This document shows, one piece after another, positions 1 through 12,000 of a stretch of 64,000 nucleotides of DNA; position 1 is the first letter of the stretch, and every line of letters begins with the position of its first letter. Source of the stretch: Pipra filicauda (Eukaryota > Chordata > Aves > Passeriformes > Pipridae); NCBI RefSeq assembly GCF_003945595.2, contig NW_024104445.1:840421-904420 (forward strand), given 5' to 3'. The notes under the pieces are model-generated. The model had not been told where the DNA came from and did no database searches. It saw only the letters and a list, made by a program, of their open reading frames with translations. Made by a program: the position numbers and the translations under genes.

Positions 1-910
1 TCCCAAAGGAAGCTCAGTGCCCCGTGCCCGGCCCCACTCGTGTCGTCCCGTGGTGAAGCGTTTCTGAGCCCCCCCCCAAAAACCTTCTGGGCCCCCTTCC
101 CAAACCCTTTGGGGCCTCCCCAACCCTCTGAGTCCACCCCGAACCCTCTGGACTCCCCTAAACCCTCCAGGCCTCTCCAACCCTCTGAGCCCACCCCGAA
201 CCCTCTGGGCCCACCCCAAACCCTCTGGGCCCACCCCAAACCCCTCTGGACTCTGTGTATATTAATGACTGTGTCTCGTGACGTTCTTACAAGCTTGGTG
301 TATAGTGATTTCCCCAAACCTCTTGATTTTAGTTGGGCTTTTTTTATTTTCCACCCCCTGGATTGCCCCCCCTTCCCCTGCCATTAGATGCACTGCAATA
401 TTTTGGGGTCTATGGTTTTGTTCTCTCTCCCCCCGAAGGCTGTGACCCCCCCTTTTCCTTCCCCCAAATTGCTCTTTCTTGCCTCGTTGGTGGTTAGCCC
501 CCCCTTCCCTCCCTGTCTGCTCCTTGCCCATAAAGTTAAATATATATTTTTAGGGCAAAGGCTGTATCATTGCACTGATATTTGTTGGTTCCCCCCTCGG
601 TCCTCCCAGCCCGTTTTCGTTCCTTCTTGGTTTAGCAATGCAAATGCTTCAGGATCTTGTATGTTGGACATTATTATAATTATTATTATTTTTTTTTCTG
701 TTACAGTTATTTATATAAAAAATAATTTATCAAAAAGGAAAACTTTAAAAAAAAAAATAATCTAGTCTGTCTTGGAACTTGTTTACCTTGAAATTACTGG
801 AATCTAAATGTTTGAAAGTGTTGAAGCACAAACATGTATCATCTCTGTATATCTGTTCTTCTGTACTAAAGCACTCGAGTGACTAAATAAAAGCGATCTC
901 CATCCCTAGT
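1..910 (+). other. 3' UTR end of a rightward (plus-strand) gene
   Basis: No convincing coding exon is present. The stretch starts with a C-rich repeat of 'aaccctctg' units (about 105-245) and becomes AT-rich after 640, with an ATTTA-type element near 706-716. It ends with a canonical AATAAA at 886-891, so cleavage is expected near 905-915. This is the form of a vertebrate 3' UTR terminus. In amniotes the gene next to AKNA on this side is usually COL27A1, transcribed towards AKNA; identity is inferred from synteny only. The reading frame at 40-387 is low-complexity proline and is not believed to be coding. Confidence 0.6.
886..891 (+). terminator. poly(A) signal AATAAA of the left-hand gene
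   Basis: Canonical AATAAA in an AT-rich context, with G/T-containing sequence following about 25 nt downstream. It faces the AKNA poly(A) signal at 1090-1095, so the two genes converge tail to tail with roughly 150 bp between cleavage sites. Confidence 0.7.
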
Positions 911-1089
911 GCAACTGGGGCTGTGCTGTGCCACTCGTTGGGGGCCAGGAAACAGGGAAAAGATGTAGGGAAATACCCCACCCAGCCCCACACGCCTCCA
1001 AGAGAGGGATCCTGGCGTGGTGATGCCAAAACTCCCCCCGAGAAACGGCTTTGGGAAGGAAAATAAGCACACAAGGTCATCCAACCACA

Positions 1090-1095
1090 TTTATT
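1090..1095 (-). terminator. AKNA: AKNA poly(A) signal
   Basis: TTTATT on the plus strand is AATAAA on the minus strand. It is the last such hexamer before the convergent neighbour and lies about 1.7 kb past the AKNA stop codon. Confidence 0.65.
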
Positions 1096-1894
1096 TCCTT
1101 CAAAAATAGGTGATTTCTTAGTACAAAATACCAGCCCAGTGGCTCTGCTGGGCGTTAAAAAATAGGGGATCAGGAAAAACCCATTATTTTTCTCCTGGCT
1201 GCTGCATTTGGGATAGTTAAACGTGCTTCCCATCATACCCTGGCTGGGCTGGGGGCGGGTCACAGCTTCCAGTTTGGGACACAGGCACGAGCAGAGGCAA
1301 CCAGAGACACAGAAATCCTCTTTAAAATCCCCCCAACCCACCCCTGTCCCTCCAAAAAGGCCAGGGGGTAGGGGGCAGTCCCATTCCCAGCCCCTCCCTG
1401 GGGGGTGCAGGATCAGGCTCAGGGATTGAGGAACTCTCTGGGGGTGGCACTGATCCCAACCCCCCCAAATGGGGGCCTTTGTACCACAAATAAAAGCAAA
1501 AATAAATACGTTTGACACTGGCACTTCAGGTAGGTGCTACAGATAAACAGAGCTGGGGTGCCACAGGAGGTGCTGGAGGGGTTTGACTGGACCCATCCCA
1601 GGAAAAGCTGCTCTGTCCACATCAAATTCCTTTAAAAAAATAGGCATTAACTCATTACAAACCCCGCTGGGAGGGACAGGGGCTCTGCAGACCCCTCAGC
1701 ACCACATCTACCCCCAACTCAGTCTTGCAGGGTGATTTTTTCCCTCTACCAGACTGCATTCCCTGGGAATCCCAGGGGAAAACCCCAAACCCTTCATTTC
1801 ATTTTCATCCTGGATGATGCTGTGGGTGGCCACATCCAGGGATGTGGGCAAAAAAAGCCCCACAAATGCCCTAAAGGTTGTGCTGGAAATGAAA

Positions 1895-2090
1895 ACCAAA
1901 ATATATATATATACATACGTATCTATGTAAAGATGTATCTATAGATACAGATCTGTGTATATACAGATTTATATAGAGAGATATCTCTGTCTTTCTAGAG
2001 ATATATATCTAAATATAGATAGACATGGATTTATCTCTGTCTAGATATATCCATATATAGATACATATATATAGACACACACATTATATA
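1895..2090. repeat. AT-rich simple repeat (TA/TAGA type)
   Basis: Degenerate TATATA and AGATATAT units with no unique sequence, inside the AKNA 3' UTR. Confidence 0.9.
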
Positions 2091-2539
2091 TCAATCAACC
2101 CTCAAAGAGTGGTTTAGCTGCTTACTGGCTGTCTTGGGGAAAAAATAAATCACAAAAATCCCACACAAAGAAGGGTTTCCCCAGAAAGGATCCCGCTGGG
2201 TTCAAGTCCAAGGGCAGAGCAGGAGGGGGACACGTGGGTTGAGCCCCCCCAGGAGGCCTAAAATCTGGGAAAGGGGTGGAATAGGGAATCACAGGTATTT
2301 CTGCCCATGCAGGCACAGAGGTAAACACAGCTGCCAAGGGGGGCTCGACCTGTGCAGGACCTACACCAGGTCACAGCAGCCCCAGAAGTGCTTAGGTTGG
2401 GGTGGCCACTGCCTTAGGGGGGGACACGGGGCCACCCCCTTGGTCCCAGGGGATGGTGCTCATTCCTCAGGGTGCTGCAGGTCCCAGGGGACCCCTGCCC
2501 ACACCTTCCCCCCTCCTGCAGCTTGAGTGGTCCTGAAAA

Positions 2540-2557
2540 CAGACAGACAGACAGACA
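2540..2557. repeat. (CAGA)n microsatellite
   Basis: About four and a half perfect CAGA units in the AKNA 3' UTR. Confidence 0.9.
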
Positions 2558-2797
2558 AGCGATGCAGGAACTCCAAGGCAAGCAGGAAGGGGTGGGAGTC
2601 AGGGTAGGACCCCCCGGAGATACCTCCAGCCCCGGTGCCCCCGGATCTGGCACTGGGAGCACCCAGTGCTGGGATGTTGATAGTGGGGGACCATCCTCCT
2701 CCTCATCATCCCTGCCTGCTGCGAGGGCAGGGATGGTTTGGAAGGTGCCAGGGGGACCCTCAGAAGAGGCAGGAGCCCCTCAGGTCCCGTGGGACCC

Positions 2798-3074
2798 TCA
2801 GAAGAGGCAGGAGCTGCGCAGATCCCGTGCCCGGCCCAGCTCAGCGGCCAGTGCCCGACTCATGCGGGTGGTGGTCACCCTGACGCTCTGGGCAGCCTCC
2901 ACGGCCCGGCTCAGGGACCAGTTGAGCTCGTCTAGCTCCTGCAGGTCCAGGCTGAGGCAGTGGTGGCGGGGCTGTGCCCGGGAGGGTCTCTGTGCCCGCC
3001 GGTTTCCCCCGGTGAGGCGCGGGGTGGCCGCGGCCGTGGCGGGGGCTGAGGTAGGTACGGCTGGGGAGCAGTAG
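2798..3074 (-). CDS. AKNA: AKNA coding exon 19 (C-terminus, stop at 2798-2800)
   Basis: The frame starts with one base completing the previous codon, then reads YCSPAVPTSAP. It continues through LDLQELDELNWSLSRAVEAA and ends SCLF-stop, the typical AKNA ending with an amphipathic helix. The acceptor has a long pyrimidine run ending in CCTCCCAG just right of 3074. Confidence 0.92.
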
Positions 3075-6000
3075 CTGGGAGGAGAAAGAAGGGGATATGG
3101 GCTCAGTGTTGCTTCTGAGCCCCCCCCCGGCTCTGTGCCCCCCCCGCCTTGTTTTCATCCCTCTCCCCCACCTCATCCACCCCCCCACCCTCCAGCACCT
3201 TCCTGCTCCGCCCAGACCCCTCCCCAAAGGAGCTGTGGCTGTGTCACCCCATTCCCACCCGGATGGGATCTGTGGGCAAACCAGCAGGTCCTTGGAGCGG
3301 GCACAGCCCTGCCTGGGTTCACCCTGCACCCCTGGGGGATGCTGACCCACCCTGGGCCCCCTCCCCACCTGCCCACAGAGCATCCTTACAGCACGGAGGG
3401 CACGTAAGGCACGAGGGGGACGGGGGCGAGGCAGACGGTGGCAGCAGGACCGGCTGCCAGGTACCAAAATCCGGGCTGATCCGGCTTCTCGGCTCGGGGA
3501 CCAACGTGGGAGCCTGGGGACGATGTGGCACCGGGGCCACGCTCTGCTGTGGGGAGAGAGGAAGGTGGTTGGGGGGTGAGATGTCCCCAGGGGTGTTAGA
3601 TGTTCCCAGGGGTGCTAGATATCCCCAGGGGTGTTAGATGTTCCCAGGGGTGCTAGATATCCCCAGGGGTGTTAGATGTCCCCAGGGGTGCTGGATGTCC
3701 CCAGGGGGTGCAGGATGACCCCAAGGAGTGCTGGATGTCCCCAGGGGTGCTGAATGTCCCCAGGGCTGTGCATCGAGTGGCAGCCTCAGGTGACATCACC
3801 CCCTGGGTGGGACATCACCCACTGCTGGGTGGGAACACCCATACCCGCAGGTGGCACTGCTGGCTGTCACTTCTGTCCCCAAGCAGTGTCGGGGAGCTGA
3901 GGGCTGTTCCCTGCCCACCTCTCACACAGGGATGGGCTGTACCAAGCACGTGTCACCCTCGTCACCCACCGTGCGTGGCTCTGTCCCTGCTGCCTGGCAC
4001 GGGGGGGCCCAGGGGCGCCCGGCAAGTGGGGCAGCGTGTCCTCCTTGGGGTGCTGTGCTGGGGCTGCTGGGTGGCATCACCCACCCAGAATCCACCTATG
4101 GAGGGAGCAGAGAGGGAATCGGGAATGTCCTGTGCAGAACAAGCGAGGGATGTTTGGGAAGAGCAAAGTGTTTTTGGGGGGTGGCTGGGATGGGCTGGGA
4201 GGTGGGGTGGGGGCTGCTGCAAAGGGGGTCTGCAAAGGCACATATCCAGGACAGGTTCCCACTGCTCCCAGTGACACCAGTGGCTGCAGCCCCGGGGCAG
4301 AGGGGTCTGGCCGAGGGGTGAGTTAGAGCCTCAGGTCGTGAGGAATGGGCTCCCCCCTCCCCGAGCCTCTCTAATGAATGAGTAAGTCATTAGCAGCTCT
4401 GTTAGCAGGTGGCAGGGAAGGCCAAGAAGGGGCTGGGGCTGCTCCCCACTCACCCGATGATGTCCCGCTCCTGCGACATCGAGGGCACCCCGGGGTGCCC
4501 GGCTCCTCTCGGGGTGCTGGGGCAGCACGTGGTGTCCCCCCCTGGTACCGTGTCCCTGCCAAAACCCAGCGTCAGCACGGCCGGGGACTCCAAAGTGGGG
4601 GTGGCCACCCCCTCCCCCAGCACTGACCACCACCAGCACCCACCTGTGTACTGTCCCCGGAATGTCACCGCTCCCGGGGGGCTCCCAGGGTGCTTCCGCA
4701 GGGAGGGGCGTGCCCGGGGCCCGGCGGGAGAGGGGTCCGACTCGGAGGCTGTGGCAGAGGAGAGGGAAGTGGAGTGGGATCCGGTGGGTCTGAGCCCCAG
4801 ATCTGCAGGACCCACTGTGGGGTCTTATGGGACCACCAGGACCTGCCTGGTCTCCGCAGTCCCACAGCCCCACCAACACCCTGTTCCGTGCAGGGAGGGG
4901 CTTGTCCCCTCTGTCCCCACCCCGCTGGGGTCCCACTTACTGAGGTCCAGCTCCGGCCTGTCCCGTGGCAGCGATGCCGACCTGCCCCTCCGCGTGGGTG
5001 CGACCCCGGGGGCCACCCTGCCCCGCGCCGGGGGGCTCAGCTCCCTGCGGAGGGGACAGAGATGCTGTCACCGCCCAGACCCCTCGGTGTCCCCACCCAC
5101 CCGGCTGCCGGTGCCCCCAAGCCCAACCTCTGCCTGTCACAGCAGAGGTGGGACAGGCTGGGGGTGTCCCCGCGCCCACGGGACAGGGACACAGTGCCGC
5201 CCCCCAGGTCCCTCCTGCCACCTACCCCGAGGGTGCTGCGTCCTGGGGGGACGATGGTGCGCTGCCCACGGGCTGCCTCCTGGCCGGGGCGACACGGGGA
5301 GTGGCTTTTCCCTCGGGATAGCTGCGGGAGCGGTGCAGGGTCTCCTCCAGCCGCCGCCGCAGCCGCCACACCTCCTCCCGCAGCTCCCGGATGGCCTGGC
5401 TGTGCGGGACAGAGGCCACGCTGAGGGGCGTCTGCAGCCAGCAACGACCCCAACAGGGCTGGGGGCCCTGGGGGAGGATCAGCCCCATCCCCACCACCAG
5501 CACCCAGTAGCTGTAAGGCTCCCCCAAAACCAAGCCTGGATTGTCTGGGCTGGGGGTCCAGTCTCAGGCACCACATGTGTCATGAGTTTGGAAGGCTCAG
5601 TCCCAGAGAGGTCCCGGCTCTCCAAGAAGGGGAACCTGCTGCTGCCCAGCAGAACGTGAGGGTGCCTTTGGGGGGTCCCTGTGCCACCCAGGGGGGTTTG
5701 GCCCGGTTTTGGGTTCCATGGACACTCACTCGCGCTCCAGGCGGGAGCCCAGCAGGTCACAGTGAGCCGGGGTGAGGGACGGCAGGTCGGGGGACAGGAG
5801 GGTGGGGGACGGCGTTTCAGGGGATGGTGGGGGGCTGGTTGGGGCTGGGGATGGAGGGACCCTCCTGGCCATGGCTGGGGGGTGTCCACTGGTGCTGGCA
5901 CAGCTCCTGTCTCCCACCTCCGAGTCCGTGTGAGCTGCGGAGGAAAGGGAGCACAGTGAGTCAAGGTTGGCAGCGTGAGAAATGGGGTGTTCCCCCTGCC

Positions 6001-9000
6001 CAAGCAGAGAGAATCTCAGGAGACACCCCTAGTCCTGCACCCAAAGGGGTTTGGGAACACCATAAACCAGAGCTTCTCCCCCTCCCCAGGGCCAGGGCCC
6101 CCCCAAATCTCTCTCCCTGTGGACACGTCTCTCCCCAAGCGCTGCCTACTCACCTCCGTCGCCGCCGGGGTCGGGCCCCGCCTCGCTGCCCGCGCTCTCG
6201 GCCCAGCGAGGGGTGGAACTGCTCTGCGAGGGGGTGCTGGGGGGCAGGCAGGGCCCCTCCGTGCCCCCCTGCCCGTCCGCGGGGTAGATGCCCATCAGTG
6301 CTGTCTCGGAGGGAAGCGGGGTCGTCTCTCTCTTCCGTGGGGCACGGAGGGTTGTGGGGATGGGGATGGAGGGTCCCAGCGAGCCGGGGACCCTGGGGAT
6401 GAGAGAGGTCATGCAGGGAGCCCTCATGGCTCACCCTACACACCTCCAACCCCCCCTGTACCCCCTCCCTGTGCCCCACGGCCGTGAAGCCTCTCTCCCC
6501 GTCGCTGCTCCTCTTCGATCCCCCGCAGACAGAGCCGACAGCCCGTGCCCCTGAATTCCCGAAGGCAGGTGCGGGGGCCGTACCCGGTGCCAGGGGGGCG
6601 GTGCTCGGGGGTGTGCACGGGGGGTGACACCCTGCTGGCCTCCGAGCCCACGAAGCCGCTGTCCGTCTCCGGTGACACGATGCGCTGCTCCCGCAGGGAC
6701 GCGGGGACAGCAGGATCGGTGCTGAGCACCCCAGGACCCCCGGCAGGGTCTGGGGGTGCTGGCAGGGGGGCACCCAGGGGATTCACCTTGCGGGGCCCGT
6801 GCTGGGGGGCAGCGCTGCCCGTCCCGCTGCTGCGGCGGGACAGCGGCGCCCGTGGTGGTCCCGGGGCCACCAGGTGGGGCTTGGCAGTGGCTGGTGGCTC
6901 CTCAGAGGTGGCAGGGGATGGGTGGCCCCGTGGCCCCTCTGCTTTTGGGGGTCCCTTGGAGGGCAGCAGTGCAGCTTTTCTCTCCGGGGGATGCCTGTGA
7001 GGGAATGGATGGAGAATGAGGATGAGGCAGAGCAACCTCAAATGTGGGGAAATCCCTGGGGCAGCAGCTCTCCCGCGGAGGTCACCAACTCTGAAGCCAG
7101 CGAGGCAAAACAGGAGCCCGGATGGCAAATTCCTGCTCACCCTGCCTGGGGATTCGTCCTCCCTCAGCACTTACACGGGGAAGGTCTCCAGGTCAGCCCC
7201 CTCCTCCAGTGACCGTGTCCTGCAGGGGACCTTGCCGGGGCCACCGTCCCCTGCTACAGGCGCATCCACCTCCTCCTGGGACCCGCTTCCCGCCAGGCTC
7301 AGCTGCTCCAGACTCAGTGATTGCGGCAGGGACTTGAAGTGCTTGTACCTGGGGGGGATCACAGGGTGGTTTGGGGGAGATGCTCCCCACCCGAGCCCCT
7401 CCCGCGCTGCCCCGAGGGCACTCACTGCTCCAGCAGGTCCGCGAAATCCTCCTCCACTCGGAGCTGCTTGTGCCAGAGGGGCCAGAGCAGCCCCCCCCTC
7501 ACTCCCTCGTTGTCCCCCGCTGTCCCCAGGGCACCGTCCACCAGCGCGGGGCTCTGCAGGGCACAGCAAAAGGGGGGGTCGAGAGGCATGACCCCCCCCC
7601 CAGCCGCAGCAGGGTGCCCCCATCCCAGCACCTTTGCACCCCCAGCTCACCTCGGGGCATGGGGAGTGGGGGGCCGGCGGTGGAGATGGGGCTGGGGGGC
7701 AGCGGGGCTGCGGGAGGGGCTGCAGAGGGGACTGTAGGGGGGGCTGCCGCCTGTCCCCCGGCTCCAGCCGCTCCTTCAGCCCCTCCAGGCGCAGCCCCAG
7801 GCGGTAAATCTCCTCTTCTACCGCCCTGAAAGACATCGGCCATCAGTGCCGGGCGGGGAGGTACAATGACCCCCGAGACTCCGAGGGTTCTGGAAGAGGA
7901 GACTGTGGGGTCGAGCACGTACCTGTCAGGATCAAACCCCCCCGCAGCCCCCGGGAGCTGCTGCCGGCCCCGCAGGTATTCCCGCTCCAGCGCATCCTGC
8001 GCGTCCTTCAGCAGCCTCATCCTCTGCGGCACAAGAAATGCGGGGTCCGACCCTACCCGCTCTGCACTGGGTCCCAAAATCCACCCTGATCCCGCCACCC
8101 GCCCAGGGCTGGGGGTCCGGGAAGGGGCTGGCACACCTGGAGCTGCTCCGAGGGTGGGAGGCTCCCCGCACGGATCCACCTTTCGAAGGACTCCACCTGC
8201 CCGGGAGAGCATGGGTTGAGCCCGGCCCTGCAGCAGTCCCCCTTCTGCAGGCCCCCTCAGCACCCCTCTGCACCCCCTCCCCATTGCCCCCCATCCAAAG
8301 CCTCCCCCCAGCTGCACCCCCGGCAACACCCCTGTCCCCAGCTCCCCCCCAACTGCCCCCTTTCCCGCAGCCCCTTCCATATCCCCCTCCAGTATCCCCC
8401 CAACACCCCCCCCCTCCCCACAGCCCTCCAGCAGCCCCCACCCCTGCAGTCCCCCGCAGCCTTTCTCCCCACAGCCCCTCCATAGACCCCTCCCATAACC
8501 CCATGAACACACCCCCTCCCCACATCCCCCCAAAAGCCTCCACTCCTGCAGTCCCCCCATAGCCCTCCTCCCCACAGCCCCCCAGCAGTCCCCTCAGCAG
8601 CCCACCTTGCCAAAGCCACCCCAAGACACCCCCCAACACACCCATGCCCCACATTCCTCCAGCAGCCCCCACCCCTGCAGACCCCTCAACTCTCCTCCCC
8701 CAGGACCCCCAGCACTCCCCCCAAAACCCCTCCCCGCAGCACCCCCCATATCCCCCTCCAGTCCCCCCCAACACACCCCCTCCCCACGTCCCCCTAATAG
8801 CCCCCACCCCTGCAGCACCCCCCTGTTTGCCCCCACAGTCCTCCTCCCTGCAGCCCCCCCAGTACCCTCTTAACAGTCCCCCTTCCCACAGCCCCATAGC
8901 CGTCCCCAATTCGCCCCCCAACTCACAGCAGCCCACACCCCTGCAGACTCCCCTGCACTCCCCCCAAAACCCCTCCCTGTGACACCCCCAACACATCCTC

Positions 9001-12000
9001 TCCCCACAGCTCCCCCTCAGTCCCCCCCAATAGCCTCCCCCCAGCCCACACCTCCACAGCCCCCCTCCCCACAGCCCCCACCAGCTCTCTCCCCAGCTGC
9101 CCTTCTCCCCATAGCCGGGGGGAGTAGCCCCCCAGTAACCCCCCTCCCCGCAGCCACCTCAACCCCCCCAGTCGCCCCTCTACAGCCCCCCAGCAGCCCC
9201 CACCCACTCAGCCCTCTACGGCCACCTCCACAGCCCCCCTCCCCGCAGCCCCCCAGCACTTTCCCCACTGCCCCCCTCCCTGCAGCCCCACGCAGACCCC
9301 CCCAAGGCCCCCCCAGCCCACCCTGCAGCCCCCCCGGTCCTTGCCTGTGCCTGCAGCCTGCGGCTCTGCCCCGCCAGTGCCCGGGTGAGCCGGGGGCCGG
9401 GGCAGCAGCACGGCCCGGGGCAGCTGGGGCAGCCCCCCCCGGGCGGAGGGGGGGATCGGGGGTGGGGTGAACCCCCCCGATCTGATGGTCCCGGTGCTGG
9501 AGCTGCGAGGAAACACAAGGACAAGTGAGTCTGGGGACCCCCCGCACTGTGAGGAACCCGTGGGTGTTGGGTGAGCATCCCGCCAAAAAACGGAGCAGGA
9601 GGGGGATGAGATGGACGGGAAAGGTGGATCAACCCACCTCCAGCTGGCGAGGTGGAGGCTGTGGCCGTGGCCGTGCCAAGAGCTGCCGTCCGGGCTTGTG
9701 GGATGCTGAGGGTCATCACACGGCAGCCGGTGCCCACGGTGCCCACGGCCAGGCTGCGGCTGGGCTGGGGCGGGTCCGAGAACAGGCTCACCTGGGCAGG
9801 GACGGCGGGTTCAGGCACCCACCCTGCACTCCGACCCCGGCACCGCCCACCCACCGTGCCCCCGGGGCACCCTGAAGCACCTCGGCTGTGGGGGGGCACA
9901 GCCCTGCCTCAGCTTCCCCACCCACGCAGGGCAGGAGGTGGCAGAGGTGACACGGGGACACGCTTCCGCCGGTGGCCCTGCCATCTCAGCGACGTGCCTC
10001 GCCATTTTAGGGACACTCTGGCTCAGCCGCCCCCCTGGCACGGAGGGGACCCCACCACGAGGGGGGCACGGTGGCCCCCGCTTTGCTGTGGGCTCTGCGG
10101 TGACCTCACCCCTCCCTCCCTGGGCCGGGCTTGCTCAACCGCAGCTCCCCGAGAGGAGGAAGAGGAGGGGGCCGGGGGAGGAAGACACGCTGAATAACCT
10201 CAGGGAGGGAGGAACAGAGTGGGGGACCTCCCCACAGCCACCCCGACCCCACAGCCACCCCAACCCCACACCCACCCTGGCCCCCAGGCGCAGCTGGTCG
10301 ATGGTGTTCTCAGCCTCGGCGTACTTGGTCAGCAGCTTGTGGTAGTCGTCCTGCAGGGAGGGGACACCAGTGGGGGCCAGCACCCGGTACAGGGGGGATG
10401 GCAAAGGGGGAGGCAGCCCTGTGTGAGGACAACAGGCCTGGGGGGGGATCCTATGGGTGGGTGACACTCTGGAGTGCAGAAACCCACCCCCCAAAGCACC
10501 CGGCCTGTCTGGGGCAGATGTGGCCCCTGTTTGGCTGTGTGGGGAGAGCCCCCTCTACTCCCGGGGGACAGGAGGGCACCCCAGGGGACATCCTGGGGGA
10601 ATACAAGCATCCCTGCCTCTAGCCTGAGCATTGCCCACATCCCTGCCTGCTCCTTCCTTCCTCCCCATGTAGGACTGGGAAGGGGTGCCCAGCACCGACC
10701 TCCCATGGGTGGCACAGCACCAAATCCCGTGGGTGGCACAGCACTAAATCCCGTGGGTGACACAGCACCAGCTCACGAAGCCGGTAACATCCCCATTTCA
10801 CCACCACCCTTTGCCCCCCCCCCCGGCCCCCGTGGTGACCCTCCCAGTGCGACCTCTCTGGCCGAACTGGGAGGAGCTGGGCGTTACCTGGAGCTGCTGT
10901 ACCAGCGCGGTAGCTTGTTTGGGGGACCTGAACTCCTGTGGCAGCCCGGCGGTGCTGGGGGGCTGCGGGGGGACCCCCTCCCCGCTGCTCAGCAGCACCT
11001 CCCGCACGATTTCGGCCGGGGACTTGAAGCCAACGGGACCACCGGGCACCCTGGGGCGGGCGGGCAGGACCCGGCCCCGGGGGGGGCGGTAGCTCTGGTC
11101 GAACTTCACCCGCGCCTCCACCTTGGACAGGTCGGGCAGGGGGTGGTTGAGGCGCCCGCGGCCGTACTGGGTGCCATCCGTGCCCGTTCCCGAGGGATCC
11201 CTGTGCCCCTTGCCTCCTGTTCCCCGCCGGGGGCTCAGGGACCGCGACTGCCGGGAGGGCTTGGGGGGCACCACCGTGGGTGCCGGTTTTTTGGGCACCC
11301 GGGACCTGTCGTGCAGTTGGGGTGCTGGGGGGTTCCCAGCGCCCTGGGGCTCCTCCGGGGATGCCAAGCCAGTGGTGCCAGGGGCTGTTTGGGGCTTGGG
11401 GACAGGCTCGGGGCTGGTGGCATCGCGGGGGTCGTCGGTGGAGAGAGGTAGTGGAAGGCTCCGCCTCGGGGTCCACCCCTGCCCGTGCCCTCCAGAGGTG
11501 CCCCCGGCTGTGCCCCAGCCCCGGGGCCGGCGGGATGGGGTGGCAGGGCCAGGGCTGGTGTCCGACAGCGCCGAGGTGTCCCCACCATCCGTGCTGCAGC
11601 CGCGGGGCTGGCAGAGAGCCCGGTGCTCCCGCAGAGCCTCGGGGCTGCCGCTGGACCCCGAGCCCCACCGACCCTCGCAGGAGAGCTCGGGGTAGGGCTC
11701 CCCGTCACTCTCTGCCCCCCAGGGCCCCTCGTCCCCCCCGGAGCTGCCCCGCTCCTCGTCCTCCTCCGCCAGGTCCTGCTGCGGGTGCCAGCGACCCTCC
11801 TCCAGCGGGGACCCCTCCTCCGGGTCCTCCCCGGCACCTGCAAAACACCAGCGGCGCGGGGCTGCTGCCAGCCGGACCCAGACGGTGCCCCCGCCCCTCC
11901 CGCAGCCCCCCTTGGCTCCAGCACATCTGCGACCACCCCCACGAGGGGCTTTGGGCAGGAGGGAGGGGACGACTCACCCCACGGTGGGCTCCTGGCACCC

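Larger units (their letters stand above)
1070..2797 (-). other. AKNA: AKNA 3' UTR
   Basis: Runs from the AKNA stop codon leftwards to the minus-strand poly(A) signal at 1090-1095. It contains a 190 bp AT-rich simple repeat (1895-2090), a (CAGA)n tract (2540-2557) and a 24 bp direct repeat of the sequence around the stop codon (2753-2776 versus 2791-2814). No other reading frame here looks coding; the listed frames are antisense or low-complexity. Confidence 0.7.

Noticed and set aside
1..400. Proline-rich 115-codon frame at 40-387
   Set aside because: Low-complexity C-rich repeat inside a 3' UTR; no conserved motif.
4409..5659. Long plus-strand open frame (416 codons)
   Set aside because: It is antisense to four confirmed AKNA exons in a very GC-rich region with few stops; no domain, no splice support.
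7499..8996. Minus-strand glycine/tryptophan-rich frames of over 350 codons
   Set aside because: They read through the C-rich intronic tract (LLGGCGEG-type repeats) and across AKNA splice sites in the wrong phase.
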